From positions 1,178,001 through 1,242,000 of the forward strand of contig JBAIAA010000412.1 of assembly GCA_037893245.1 (NCBI GenBank): 64,000 bases of DNA, read 5' to 3'. Positions 24,901-34,136 of this stretch are shown here, one piece after another (position 1 is the stretch's first letter; each line of letters starts with the position of its first letter). Source of the stretch: Crossaster papposus. Lineage: Eukaryota > Echinodermata > Asteroidea > Velatida > Solasteridae. Under the pieces are notes generated by a model that saw nothing but the letters and a program-made list of their open reading frames with translations, had not been told where the DNA came from and ran no database searches. Made by a program: the position numbers and the translations under genes.

Positions 24901-26236
24901 GAAACCTAACCCCATTGCTTAGCGCTTATCCTGGCGATCGAGGACAAAGAAACCGTCCTTCGAGGATCTTTTGTTCCCTTTGTTTTCTTTTGTTTTTCGA
25001 TCCTCGATCGCAAAAGGAAACAAGCACTACATTTCATGTAAAGGGTGTCCCAAAAATATGCACAATCTATGCGTATTTCCAGGCAAATTAATTAGTATGG
25101 TGTGTGCTTGACTCGATCACAAACCAGACTTATTTACTTAGCATAAGTTTAAAGTTGATTGGTATTAAGACAAATTCGATCTAAATACTGCTTTTCGGCA
25201 AAAGCTTAGATGAATTTAATCTGTAATGACGAATATTCCCCTAGAAATGTTTAAAGAGAGTGATCAACATTTGAAATTGAATGATAAATGACTACATTGG
25301 TTTGGTAAAAATGTGTGAATTATTTTTTCACGGACAATATTAAATGTGAGAGTTAGTGAATTTGAATAAAAAATGTTTTTAAATTTCTGTGAAAATCTAT
25401 ATTGAACAAAATATCGGCTGTAGTTTGGACTCACGTTTTGCGTGCAGTTACGCACATCACCTCCAGTTTGCCGCTTGGCACGACCACCGCGTTGACTCAC
25501 TACACTTACCCCCTCTGGGCCTCTGGCAATCGGGCTGACAGATTCACACAGCAGTCCTGCACACAAGAAAAAAAATCCATATTTTCTTTTACAAAATAAC
25601 GTGGGTTGTACCCTTGAATAAGTGAAGGGTATGACGAATATATTTTTTTCTAGAATGTGTAACACTTCTATAGGATATTTGGTCAAGTTGATTCCATTAG
25701 GGGTGGGGGTAGTTTTTGTAGCGTTGGATCCAACAGTCAAGTGTATTAAAACGGAGAACAAACACTACAAAAGCTTGAAATGCACTACTTTGGTGTAAGG
25801 TTTAGGGAGGTTAAATTTTAATCATGAACAACGCCCCTAGTGTCATATTGTACGCCCCCACCCCCCAAATATTCTCCAAATTTCCTGACACAGATTTACG
25901 CTACTGTCATACTACTACTAGAAGACATAATTTTGTTTGTGGCGATTCATCTAAAGGAACATATACACAGTTTTATATCCTTCTTAATAGTTTGAGCAAT
26001 TGTGGGGCTTCAAACGAACCATGAACAAACCACCAAGTTCAAATGGTCCCATTTATGTAAACTTGCATGTACTCTGTACATATCGACATGAAACCGCCGT
26101 GAACACACTACAATAATACGGTGTACTTCCTGTCGGATACACCCCCAAACTTGGCACCGTATACTAAAAAAACACAATATATATACTCACCAGCTGTCAA
26201 GCAAACCCAGCAAACCAGTAGAAGTTTGTCCTTCAT
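3919..26236 (-). CDS. XPNPEP2: Xaa-Pro aminopeptidase 2 (membrane-bound aminopeptidase P), 23 exons
   Basis: A metallopeptidase of family M24B that removes an N-terminal residue when proline follows. Exons, 5' to 3': 26236-26191, 25556-25435, 22090-21974, 20642-20579, 19954-19850, 18895-18800, 18643-18482, 18062-17937, 17488-17407, 16962-16862, 16437-16316, 15984-15895, 14479-14414, 14255-14185, 13989-13912, 12919-12848, 12630-12570, 12127-12058, 10244-10140, 8657-8586, 5144-5068, 4804-4706, 4131-3919. All junctions are GT-AG and keep frame, giving 738 aa against about 674 in human XPNPEP2. Residues 1-16 form a signal peptide. Two creatinase-like N-domains precede the catalytic fold. Metal ligands are D501 and D512 ([12 protein letters not shown]), H575 (HGTGHGIG), E610 (DEPGYYEDG) and E624 (GIRIEN). 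H481 and H584 are also kept. The end ([21 protein letters not shown]) is a GPI-attachment type tail after D711-G715. This and the Cys-bearing mid-region place it with XPNPEP2 rather than cytosolic XPNPEP1. K647 replaces the Glu usually found in the TFE motif, which is not a metal ligand. Confidence 0.93.
4930..5005 (+). repeat. tRNA-like SINE fragment
   Basis: It contains a good RNA polymerase III B box (GGTTCGACTCC) inside a T-arm-like hairpin, in an XPNPEP2 intron. I see no clear A box or cloverleaf, so it is a decayed tRNA-derived piece rather than a tRNA gene. Confidence 0.35.
5560..5805. repeat. Foldback MITE, family B
   Basis: A well-preserved copy in an XPNPEP2 intron. Ends GGGGCCAATTTCATAGAGCT and AGCTCTATGAAATTGGTCCC are inverted, and the inner CTAAGCA/TGCTTAG motifs pair as well. 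The whole 246 bp could fold into one long hairpin. Confidence 0.85.
8354..8431. repeat. 77-bp near-perfect hairpin
   Basis: Two arms of about 34 bp. The left arm runs from ATGAGGAAAAAACA to GCCTATAAT and the right arm is its inverse, ending TTTTTTCCCCTCATATG. The loop is only a few bases. It lies in the XPNPEP2 intron before exon 21. It could be a tiny MITE or a hairpin-RNA precursor, and the sequence alone does not decide. Confidence 0.75.
8870..9110. repeat. MITE family A, partial copy
   Basis: Shares ATCTGTAATGA, AGAGTGACCAAAC and the GGTGAATTTGAA end with the full copy at 2395-2753. The left arm is decayed. Confidence 0.6.
13273..13613. repeat. Dispersed repeat family C, copy 1
   Basis: About 340 bp, nearly identical to 34137-34465 in the same orientation. 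Both start at ATTCGCATTTTTGTATCA and end at GTATTTCGCACCA, and both hold a TGGAGACATG motif near each end in inverted orientation. The centre contains a few CCCTAAC-like units. It is probably a non-autonomous DNA element, family unknown. Confidence 0.75.
13701..13715. repeat. C15 homopolymer
   Basis: Fifteen consecutive C in an XPNPEP2 intron, flanked by purine and then pyrimidine sequence. The exact length may be uncertain in any assembly. Confidence 0.8.
14813..15005 (+). repeat. Dispersed repeat family D, copy 1
   Basis: About 193 bp. It recurs in the opposite orientation at 24833-25026 in another intron of the same gene. Shared marks are GCGATCGAGGATCG at one end and CGAACTATAGTGC at the other. 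The two copies look young, with only scattered differences. Confidence 0.8.
15297..15324. promoter_or_regulatory. Three CACGTG E-boxes in an 11-bp tandem repeat
   Basis: CACGTG occurs at 15297, 15308 and 15319, in a direct repeat of an 11-bp unit (CCACGTGATTG). Each is a palindromic bHLH binding site, and all three fall on the same helical face. It sits in an XPNPEP2 intron. Any enhancer role is inferred only. Confidence 0.4.
15987..16017. repeat. (CAGA)n microsatellite at a splice acceptor
   Basis: The plus strand reads repeated CAGACAGA immediately next to XPNPEP2 exon 12 (15895-15984). On the coding strand this is a (TCTG)n run ending in CAG, so the microsatellite itself is the polypyrimidine tract of that acceptor. 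Confidence 0.75.
18195..18435. repeat. MITE family A, partial copy
   Basis: Carries TTGATCTGTAATGACGAAT, AGAGTGACC and the GGTGAATTTGAATG end of the family. It ends about 50 bp from XPNPEP2 exon 7 (18482-18643). Confidence 0.65.
20735..20798. repeat. 64-bp perfect-armed hairpin
   Basis: ACTGTGAGTGACCAAAA and its exact inverse TTTTGGTCACTCACAGT flank inner GGGACC/GGTCCC arms. This is a very compact inverted repeat in an XPNPEP2 intron. Confidence 0.7.
22666..22831. mobile_element. Small Tc1/mariner-type MITE with TA target site
   Basis: Inverted ends GATCGGGGCGGACAT and ATGTCCGCCCCGATC, flanked by TA on both sides (22664-22665 and 22832-22833). It sits inside the hAT-like element. Confidence 0.7.
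23129..23371. repeat. Foldback MITE, family B
   Basis: A well-preserved copy. It runs from GGGGCCAATTTCATAGAGCT to AGCTCTATAAAATTGGCCCC, with inner TGCTTAGC arms, and is nested inside 22865-23687. Confidence 0.85.
23373..23623. repeat. Foldback MITE related to family B
   Basis: Ends GGGCCCAATTTCTTAGCTCT and AGCCAAAAAATTGGGCCCC are inverted. Inner motifs (GCTAAC, GTAAGCA) echo family B but differ in detail. It lies directly beside the family B copy at 23129-23371, as if the second inserted at the tip of the first. Confidence 0.7.
24833..25026 (-). repeat. Dispersed repeat family D, copy 2
   Basis: Inverted relative to 14813-15005, about 10 kb away in the same gene. An inverted pair at this distance could mediate inversion or form an intramolecular RNA duplex in the pre-mRNA. 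Confidence 0.8.
25140..25402. repeat. MITE family A, partial copy
   Basis: Contains AATCTGTAATGACGAAT, AGAGAGTGATCAAC and TTAGTGAATTTGAA. It ends about 30 bp short of XPNPEP2 exon 2 (25435-25556). Confidence 0.65.
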
Positions 26237-26459
26237 CCTTGTCTAACTTCTCAAAGTACTCCTGTCCACGAATCGATCAAACTACTGTCTAATCCTACGG
26301 TATAATAATTGTCCAAAGAGTCACTCACAGACCAGTCGCGCAGCAATCGCAGGCGATGTGATGTGTGACAACGGGACTTGACTGACGCGATCGGTACCGT
26401 GTTGTACATTAGTGTCTGTTTGTTCAAGACCTTGTACTCTAACTCTTATCTACGAGAGT

Positions 26460-26475
26460 GGGGGGGGGGGGGGGG
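26460..26475. repeat. G16 homopolymer upstream of XPNPEP2
   Basis: Sixteen consecutive G about 225 bp upstream of the start codon at 26236. On the coding strand of the gene this is a C run. It may belong to the promoter region. Its length may be assembly-dependent. Confidence 0.75.
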
Positions 26476-26499
26476 TGCATTTGATATTTGGGGATTGTC

Positions 26500-28341
26500 G
26501 TAGACTCATGGTCGATCACTCTAACCTCCAAGTCGTAATGGTTGAGAATTCGTGATACCTTCATTAAAAAACCGCCTAATTTGTGGTTGAACAATCAACG
26601 ACACTAAAATAGCCTTGTTTGAAGCATGGAGGAATAAGAGTTACGATTATTTTGTAATCACTTGTAGTTTATAATTATATTGAAGCCAGCTGTCGGTCTA
26701 TGCTAAATGGCAGGAATTTGCCGCTCACCAGGTGTCATCTTTGTATACAGTCTCATGGTTTGGTAAGTGGAACAGTGAGGTTTCGTATATGATTGGGACA
26801 TGTTCCTTGGTCTGTAATTGGGGTCACCGCTGCCTGTATGCAATCGTAATTAGAGTTAATAGTATCTACTTGGTATTATAATTATGTCCATAAACTGCTG
26901 GCCCATAATCCTTGCAATGACCCTAACTTGGATACGCCACGGGTAGAACCACAGCATTCGGTGCATTTACAAAACATAATTTTCAAGGTCAGGAATGGGG
27001 AGAGTTTTCGGCGGCCAGACCCCGAGTACAGCTATAGTATCCAGCTGGTAGAATCAACTGGTGACATGTTGCAAATCAAAAGTAAATTTAGGCCTTTCGT
27101 GAGTATTGCAGCTGACTGGTAAAAGACTGGTAAAGATGCACGAACAAAATGGCAACATAGGGACCAGTCGTGCTTTTGATGGGCGAACGTACTAATTATA
27201 AACATGACATGCGCACTACAAACGAAAACAGGACATACAAACCTAACGAACAAAAAACAAGACATTTTAATTTCCCTAAGTTTTATGTAATAATTACTTT
27301 TATCAGCGGTCTACTTGCAACAAAAGCAAATAAAACTATTCTAAATAAAACTGTTCAGCAATTTTTTTTTACAACCAAGATAATATTAAATAATATTATG
27401 TACATGTACCAAGATTTATTATAGTCCATTCGATTATAATATGGCGAAAGAGTTGTTATAAGCCAGCAATATTGTGTCTATCCCTAAGCAGTTTTATGTA
27501 TATAAGCTTAGTAAATATTCCCGTATAAACTGTTGAGTGGGACTTCTCCAACAAATGAACTTTGTTCTTTTATTAGGGTAATTAGTTTCCCCCCAAATAA
27601 ATTGAAGCCGTAAACTAATAAAGACGGGCGTGAGCTAACACGGCAGCTACAGTTATCAAGGTAAGTCGTATAGTACTAGAGTATAAGAGACTTGTAAACT
27701 GGGTCGTAAAAAGGGGCTCAAGAGAATATTGTTTGAACTGTGTGAATTAAATCATGCTATCATCAATTTATAATGTGTGTTGTCATTGATGCTGCCGTAT
27801 AGTGGGCAATAACCTGCCCCTATAGGAAGAGGCCCTCGTGCCAGTGGTCGTCCCTGGCTTATCTGGCTTTACTAGGCTAAGCAGATTGCGAGCATTGTAC
27901 AGCTGTCGCCAAACAAGGGCTGATCTCGGCTTGCCCTTGACTGGCGAGGTTTGAGGATACGACCCCGCGTTTGATAAGGGCAAGCAGAAGTAGTAGTTTC
28001 AAACAGCGATGTGTCAGTGGTCAACATTACTAATATCTCTCTTAAAATAAACATCTCTTGACAATCGGATCGGGACGCACAGTTTGTTGTTCAAATCAGA
28101 TGTACCCTGAATTTGTTTGCTTCAATCGTTTCAAACCTTGCTCACGGATGTCTGTCCCCGGATTTGTTTTTATCGGGATCTGTCATACAGTTCAAACGGG
28201 TTCCCCAGTATGGTGCACTTTGAGCACTCAAATAAGTTATGTACAAGTTCACAGCGAATTCTGCTGTTCCCAATATCTAGCCCAGACTTTCGAACGAGAC
28301 TTTGCAGTCCTGGTGATGACCCTTCGTATGATGCAACAATC
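26500..28341. other. Intergenic between XPNPEP2 and the DIRS-like element; nothing recognised
   Basis: No exon series, known repeat or RNA gene was found. Short ORFs on both strands lack recognisable domains. Confidence 0.45.
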
Positions 28342-28355
28342 ATTGGTCGACCAAT
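28342..28355. repeat. 14-bp perfect palindrome at the left edge of the DIRS-like element
   Basis: ATTGGTCGACCAAT is its own reverse complement and abuts the first base of repeat A1 (28356). Tyrosine recombinases bind inverted half-sites, so a palindromic target here would make sense. That is inference. Confidence 0.5.
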
Positions 28356-28530
28356 ATGTAGTTTCATTCGGTTGGACGATCAAGCATCTGCTGCATGCAT
28401 TCCTACATTACAATGGAATCATTACATAACCCCTTTTCAACGCAGCCATATAAAAGCGTATGGTGCGAGGCAATTCCTCAGTTCAGGTTATCTAAGTTCA
28501 GCTGAGTGCAACGTTAGAAAATACAGCGCC

Positions 28531-29043
28531 ATGGAACAAGACGATTCACAGACCAATGCCGACCCGCAGACCAATGTCGACCTTATCTTCGACAAATTCA
28601 AGGGATATTTTGATGAACGTTTCAATAGCTTGCAAAAACAGCAAGCGGAGCAAGTAAACTTGAAGGACATACAGAACCAATTCAAGGCAAAAGAGCTCAA
28701 ACGACCCGGAAACGTGGTTCAGTTTGAGACTTTCAGCCGTCTTGAGAGTCTTCTAGACGAAATTAAGGTAGCCGTACTGCAAACTGGTCATAAGGATCAA
28801 GCCATTCAGGCAATAATCAAAGCCGAAGAACTGATAAAGGATCGCAAGCAAAAGATTCAAATCGCAGACGCAAGCCCTGCAGGTTGGACAACTATTCAAC
28901 ATCTCGAGAAGTCGTCCAGAAACGAACTAACGACCGAGCAGAGAAAACGTGTTCAAAAAGCCGAGGAAGACGCCCTGAAAGACTTGGAGAGACGCAGAGA
29001 AACCCAAACTGCCCAAACGAACTCCAAATGGAAGTTCTTTTGA
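28531..29043 (+). CDS. Gag-like protein fragment of the DIRS-like element (body 1)
   Basis: About 170 residues from a well-placed ATG some 80 bp after the TATA box of A1. It is acidic at first, then a coiled coil (DERFNSLQKQQAEQ region). The next segment (DRKQKIQIADASPAGWTTIQ) and the charged tail resemble the conserved stretch before the zinc knuckle in DIRS-type gag proteins of marine invertebrates. That resemblance is from memory. It is a remnant of a mobile element, not a host gene. Confidence 0.5.
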   Translation: MEQDDSQTNADPQTNVDLIFDKFKGYFDERFNSLQKQQAEQVNLKDIQNQFKAKELKRPGNVVQFETFSRLESLLDEIKVAVLQTGHKDQAIQAIIKAEELIKDRKQKIQIADASPAGWTTIQHLEKSSRNELTTEQRKRVQKAEEDALKDLERRRETQTAQTNSKWKFF

Positions 29044-29576
29044 GTCGCCTCGTTTCGGTTCTGCTGATCATAGCCTTTTTCGAGGTAGAGCACGATAATA
29101 CAATTTTCAAACTATTTCAGATCTAATACTGGATCAAAATTAGATGATGCAGTTGGCTAATAACCCACAGTTGCAAAGATTGGTCTTTGTCGTGTATTTC
29201 AATAGTCACCTACGATACACCTTCTCTCCCATGCTGCTAAAATAAATTCTGAGATTCAAATTGTCTTTTTGTTTGTCATTTTCTTGATTGTCTATTAGGA
29301 ATGAAACTGTTTTTCATGCGGATGAGCGCAGCGAAGTAGCATGAAAATGTAGTTTCATTCGGTTGGACGATCAAGCATCTGCTGCATGCATTCCTACATT
29401 ACAATGGAATCATTACATAACCCCTTTTCAACGCAGCCATATAAAAGCGTATGGTGCGAGGCAATTCCTCAGTTCAGGTTATCTAAGTTCAGCTTTCCCT
29501 CCCACCCGCCCTATTATGTTTTCATATTGTTTCATGGCTTGGTTTGCTCGTTCGTGTAATTGTTTTCTGTTTACAG

Positions 29577-29800
29577 GCATGCATACTTTTGACTCATGCT
29601 TCAGTTGCGGAATGCAGGGCCACTGGTCTAGATACTGCCCATACACCACAAAACCCGCAATGTTTGGCGGTAGAGTCAAGTCCAGAGCCAACACCAGCCC
29701 TGCGATTGGGTACTACAATCCCCACTCCAGATCTGAACCCTGGCGGGTTCCCGTCTATCAGCAACCATTCGTGGAGATAGAGCCAGAAGGGCTGAAATGA
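29577..29800 (+). CDS. Zinc-knuckle (CCHC) exon of the DIRS-like element (body 2)
   Basis: Preceded by a strong 3' splice site (TGTTTTCTGTTTACAG). It encodes CFSCGMQGHWSRYC, a C-x2-C-x4-H-x4-C knuckle typical of gag nucleic-acid-binding domains, then a basic, Pro-rich tail ending EPEGLK. It is a mobile-element fragment. Confidence 0.55.
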
Positions 29801-29992
29801 CATTTTGGTGTGTTAGGTAACTTTTGCCGGGGAGATACCTGAAGGGCTTAAAGAGCCAAGAAGTATAACGATGTACCCACGATTGCCGGGGAGATACCCG
29901 AAGAGTCAGAAGGGCTGATCTGAAAAGATCGTTTGTATTGTTTGTGATAAATATAAATCTATAAATCATTTGTAAATTTCTATATTCATTTG

Positions 29993-29998
29993 TTTATT
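29993..29998 (-). terminator. Nearest poly(A) signal of the caspase, inside the DIRS-like element
   Basis: AATAAA on the minus strand, about 225 nt past the caspase stop (30223-30225). Between the stop and this site I see no other canonical hexamer, only an ATTAAA variant near 30010. The site lies in body 2 of the element, antisense to it. Confidence 0.4.
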
Positions 29999-30222
29999 TA
30001 CATTCTAAATTTAATTTTCAGTTTCAAACATTGTTCAGATACGTTTAATAAGTACCAAGTGGTTTGTCTTTTTGCACTCAGTCACCTACGATACACCTTC
30101 TCTCCCATGCTGCTAAAATAAATTCTGAGATTCAAATTGTCTTTTTGTTTGTCATTTTCTTGATTGTCTATTAGGAATGAAACTGTTTTTCATGCGGATG
30201 AGCGCAGCGAAGTAGCATGAAA

Positions 30223-32754
30223 TTATTTAATTTTGGTTGCTGGTTCTCTGCGGGGGCCGTCATTTGGTCTAAAATACAGCTCCTTGGTCAGCGTGGACAC
30301 GAAGCACGGCATCTGTTTCTTCCGCGTCATGAACGTACTCTCGGAGAGGGACTCGTACTGCAGCGCCACCATGCGGTTGACTAGGGTCAAGAGCCTGGTC
30401 AGTTCCCAGCTGGCGCCGTAGGCTTCAAATGCGTGTACCAAACATTGGATGAACCAGGCTCCGCTGGTTGCGTTCCGCCAAGACGCATAACCTGTATGTA
30501 AGACGCCGGGAACCAGGAAACAAATTAAGACTATTTTTCTTGACAAGAAGTGGTGAATATTTCTTTAGGGATAAATATCAAGTGAACATTGGTTCGAAAT
30601 TGCGTCATTCAACTTGACATTTGAAAATATTTTGTTAAATCTTTACCCTCTGGAGAGGAATATGCCATTAGGAAGTCCGCCTCAATCGGAACCGTTCTTG
30701 CCGCTTGGTAGCCAATCAGCGCGTCCGGTTCATCAACATCATAGCGGTCTCTAGCAACGCCCTGGTCAACCATTTCTCCCCTGCACGCCTGGAAACATGG
30801 CAACAGAACATGAGCCGTTGGGTGTAATACTATATTTTCTCCCATGAAAGTTGTATGCAAATGTTTATCAGTTCGTTTAGTAACGTTATAGGCTGTATTC
30901 CTGGTCGAACGAGGGCGCTGTCGCATTGCATTCAGGACTGCGAGGAGAACATATACAGTGCAAGAATAATTTCATTCTAAAAAAAGCTCACCCGAAACTA
31001 ACTCTCTTATTAAATGGTACTACATGTAGAGCATTGATTTGCTTACCCACCTGAAAAATGAACAGCTTTGGTTTGCCGATCAGACTCCGGCAGTTGTCTC
31101 CACGGAAGGGTGATGTGATTTGCCTGGTTGGCATGGGTCCGTCTGTGCCGTATATTTCGCCCTCCTCGCCGTGTGACATGAGGGCGATCAGGATACAATC
31201 CGCATCACTGTGATCCTCCTTGCTTACTGAAAGTATAATAAATGTGTCCAGCTGTGGCTAATTACAATTATTCCATGCCAGAACAGGGTTACCAGGTGAT
31301 ATATATACTGTCTGGAACTGGTACTTAGCTAGTTTTTGCTTAGCACGAAGAGCACATTGAGTTTTGGACGATAACCTGTTTTTACTGAGCAAAACTTGTT
31401 TGTGCTAAGCAAATGTGTGTGCTTAGCATGCAGCTTTATGACATTTAGCGCTTTTAAGCTTAGTATAAGGACATTGATTTTGAAAAGTGTCTGTACAGGT
31501 GCACGTTGTCAACACGGGTTGGAATTTTGGTTCTCCTGATGTCCCTTTGCAAGATACTTTGCTACAATCGATAACCATCATGTGGTGTTTTCAAACAATG
31601 CCAATGTAAATCTTTTTACATTATTGCTACATGTACATCATGCACGGGGTATTTCTGAAATTATGAGCTTCCTTTGCTCTTTAGAATATACAGTTCAATG
31701 CAAACAAACGTCTAATCCAAACGCAATAAACGCATTTGCCTAAGGCCAGGACACACGTTGAAGGTATCGAATTCGGCGCACGATGCCACAGCAATCCATA
31801 CGATGAATTGATACTTACAAATAACATGCATAATTGCTTTTCAAGTTTAATTATTATGACTGTATTTAACCGATACCCTTCTGTAGATGATTATTAATGC
31901 TGATTTCAATGTAGTTCATAATTTACATACTGTTTACTGAACTTTAGTTTAAGTTTAGACTCACACAAGTGCACCAGCCTCTTCATCTGGCCGCATGTGG
32001 AATCCTGGAAGAGTTTCACCCGGAACCCAAGCTCCTCCAGCACCCTCCCCAGCCCGTCCACGTCCGTCCCCGTGCTCAGGCGCTTCGGCAGGTCGGTGTC
32101 CTCCTCGAACGCGGCATTGTTGATCAGCACCGCTGTCCCGCGTCGGCGGTGGGTCATCTCGTAGCGGTAGTCGGCCAGTAGCGAGGTGCAGGACAAGGCT
32201 GGGTCTTCTTGATTTTCGTCTTTTTTGTCTTTGTCGCTAGCGAGATGCTCTGGAGAAGGTATCTTCTGTCCCGATGCGGAGCCTTTTCTCCGAATGCTTA
32301 GTTTTCTATAAATAAATACAAAACAAAACAAAAACAAAAACCACACCAACCAAAAACTAATGTCATAATAATTGATATGAACCGTTATGAAATTTGTTCT
32401 ATTCAGACGATGAAATAGGAATAAATAACAATTGAAATGGTCACAGATCACAATGGCTTATGTTACATTTGAGCATTTTGTATCCTCTAAAATTTTGTCA
32501 CGCAGGAGTAAGTTTGGCAACTTTTTTTTCAATAATTGTTATTTTATGGTTTTTACTTGTATTTTTGGTTGTTTTAATATAAGGAATATTATGGATTCCA
32601 AAGGTCATACGATATCTAAACTCAAAGTACACGCAATGAAAACGACAGTTAATACATGCAAAAACACCCCCTTTACCATTTTTACCGTGTAACATACGTG
32701 TACATACCTAGCAAATGTGTTTGCGTATCCCTCAAATGTATCCTCTGACGTCAT
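30223..32754 (-). CDS. Effector caspase (caspase-3/7-like), 5 exons
   Basis: A cytosolic cysteine protease that executes apoptosis by cutting after Asp. Exons, 5' to 3': 32754-32708, 32305-31965, 31226-31051, 30788-30647, 30491-30223. All are GT-AG and in phase, giving 324 aa, near the usual effector length. The ATG at 32754 is the first in frame; an in-frame stop lies upstream. Residues 1-60 are a short charged prodomain without CARD or DED, which marks an effector rather than an initiator. The large subunit has GTDVDGLGR, catalytic H148 (LMSHGEEGE) and C190 in QACRGE. The small subunit has the S1 pocket motif YASWRN (R241) and the closing [14 protein letters not shown]. The linker (DRYDVDEPD) offers several Asp for cleavage. 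The C-terminus runs 15 residues past LYF, longer than is common. The stop codon touches the end of the DIRS-like element, so the 3' UTR is element sequence. Confidence 0.93.
31300..31445. repeat. MITE family B, partial copy
   Basis: Keeps GAGCAAAACTTGTTTGTGCTAA and the CTTAGCATGCAGC end of the right arm in a caspase intron. The left arm is mostly gone. Confidence 0.55.
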
Positions 32755-33068
32755 TGTGTCGTCATTGGTGTTTCTAACATCGCTGCCACGGTTACTGTTA
32801 CCACGGATGCGTTGAGGAGCTTTTCAAGAAACGAATTAACCCACTAGGCGTCAGTTTAAAGAACGCGGAAATGGCGTATGGTTGTGTTGTTTTTATAGGA
32901 CAGACTCGGTTATAATTATTCATAATACACTATACACACACATGTATTTTGTTACATACACAAGTGCCTTGAACTACGATATCTTTGGTGTTTCGATAAT
33001 GCATATAATTATAGCACACAAGCATTGTAGTACTCATACTCGTATTCGTATTAGTTTTCCCGGCTAAT
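32755..33068. other. Upstream region of the caspase; no gene seen
   Basis: Short 5' UTR and promoter space. A TGACGTCA (CRE) palindrome overlaps the caspase start codon. No clear TATA box was found. Confidence 0.4.
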
Positions 33069-33072
33069 TTAA

Positions 33073-33453
33073 AGGTAGGATACACCATTTGCAGATATCG
33101 AAAATATTTACTACCGAATTATTAAGAAATATCTTACTCATTTGAAAGTAAATAATGATTCCAGGCATCTAGCAAAATAATTGCGCTATAGATATCCTCA
33201 AATTATTCCAAAAAATTGAATTTTATAAAGAAATATTTGCGATCGCCGGACGGCGATCGCGAAAAAACAAAGATAACATAAGAATAACTGCTTGACGCCG
33301 GTTGAAAACAATCGCTGTTTTTCGTGCTTTTCTCGGCATCCATGATTGTAAAACTTCGGACAGGTCATTTACACGATATTTACTATAAGATACAACCCCC
33401 CAAACCCACCCATTCATGATAATTCAAGCAATTACCAATGGTGTATCCTACCT
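33073..33453. mobile_element. TTAA-flanked MITE (piggyBac-like), copy 1
   Basis: Inverted ends AGGTAGGATACACCATT and AATGGTGTATCCTACCT, flanked by TTAA at 33069 and 33454. The centre has a palindrome GCGATCGCCG/CGGCGATCGC. Copy 2 lies at 48330-48708 in the opposite orientation. Confidence 0.75.
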
Positions 33454-33467
33454 TTAAAACTTTCTTT

Positions 33468-33572
33468 AAATTCAAATTCACCAACTCTCAGATTTAATTG
33501 TGTCCAATTTAGTCACTTATCATTCAATTTCAACGTTTGGTCACCCTTTTTGAAATAGGAAAAACCTACACC
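33468..33572 (-). repeat. MITE family A, end fragment
   Basis: Inverted end piece with AAATTCACCAACTCTCA and CAACGTTTGGTCACC. It begins about 10 bp after the TTAA element. Confidence 0.55.
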
Positions 33573-34136
33573 TGAGTACATATTTGGTACACGTAGTCGA
33601 GACAGGGTGAGTAAAAAGTGATCTCATGAAGAACAAAAATTACAAAAATAATATGTGTCGCTTCATTTTATAAAAATAACATGATGAAGTATATATTATT
33701 GACGGTCGATTTTAATTTAAAAACTATCGCTGCCTACTAGCGATGATAATTTACCTTCTAAACCCGATGAAATACATATGCTTTTCTGCCTTCATAGATG
33801 AAAACGAACAAACTCACCATTTTTATTTCCAAAACAAATGTCCATATTCTGAGCACAAAATCTGACCACAAAAATGTTATTTCAGTCTTGATTATCACAA
33901 TCTCATATGTATCCCAAATTTGTGTATGGAATTTCTAGTTTTAGCCTAAGTGTAGACATTTTGATTCTTTTCGTAAAAGAATGCAAACATTTGTAAAGCA
34001 TGGGTCAAGTATTTTTTTGTCATGAATGGAAGGACGTGTTTATTTAATATGTGACATACAGGGTTGATGTACATGTACAAAGTTATCATTAAAAAAAAAA
34101 AAAAAAAAATACATATGTACATGTAAATGAACACAC
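33573..34136. other. No recognisable feature apart from an A19 run
   Basis: AT-rich intergenic sequence. A run of 19 A lies at 34091-34109, possibly the tail of an old retroposed fragment. Confidence 0.4.

Larger units (their letters stand above)
28356..30222 (+). mobile_element. Tandem non-autonomous DIRS/Ngaro-like (tyrosine-recombinase) retroelement
   Basis: Layout is A1 (28356-28503), body 1, B1 (29204-29346), A2 (29347-29494), body 2, B2 (30080-30222). A1 and A2 (148 bp) look identical, as do B1 and B2 (143 bp), and B1 abuts A2 with no gap. A carries a TATA box (28449-28455 in A1) and B an AATAAA signal (29241, 30117), so each A-to-B unit looks like its own transcription unit. Body 1 holds the N-terminal half of a gag-like protein and body 2 a CCHC zinc-knuckle exon. 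There is no reverse transcriptase or recombinase, so both units depend on other copies. Split direct repeats and the lack of target duplication fit DIRS/Ngaro elements better than LTR elements. Identical ends suggest a young insertion. Confidence 0.6.

Noticed and set aside
28117-28530. N-terminal extension of the gag-like ORF upstream of A1
   Set aside because: The reading frame is open by chance across flank and repeat A. The TATA box in A and the ATG at 28531 indicate that translation starts later.
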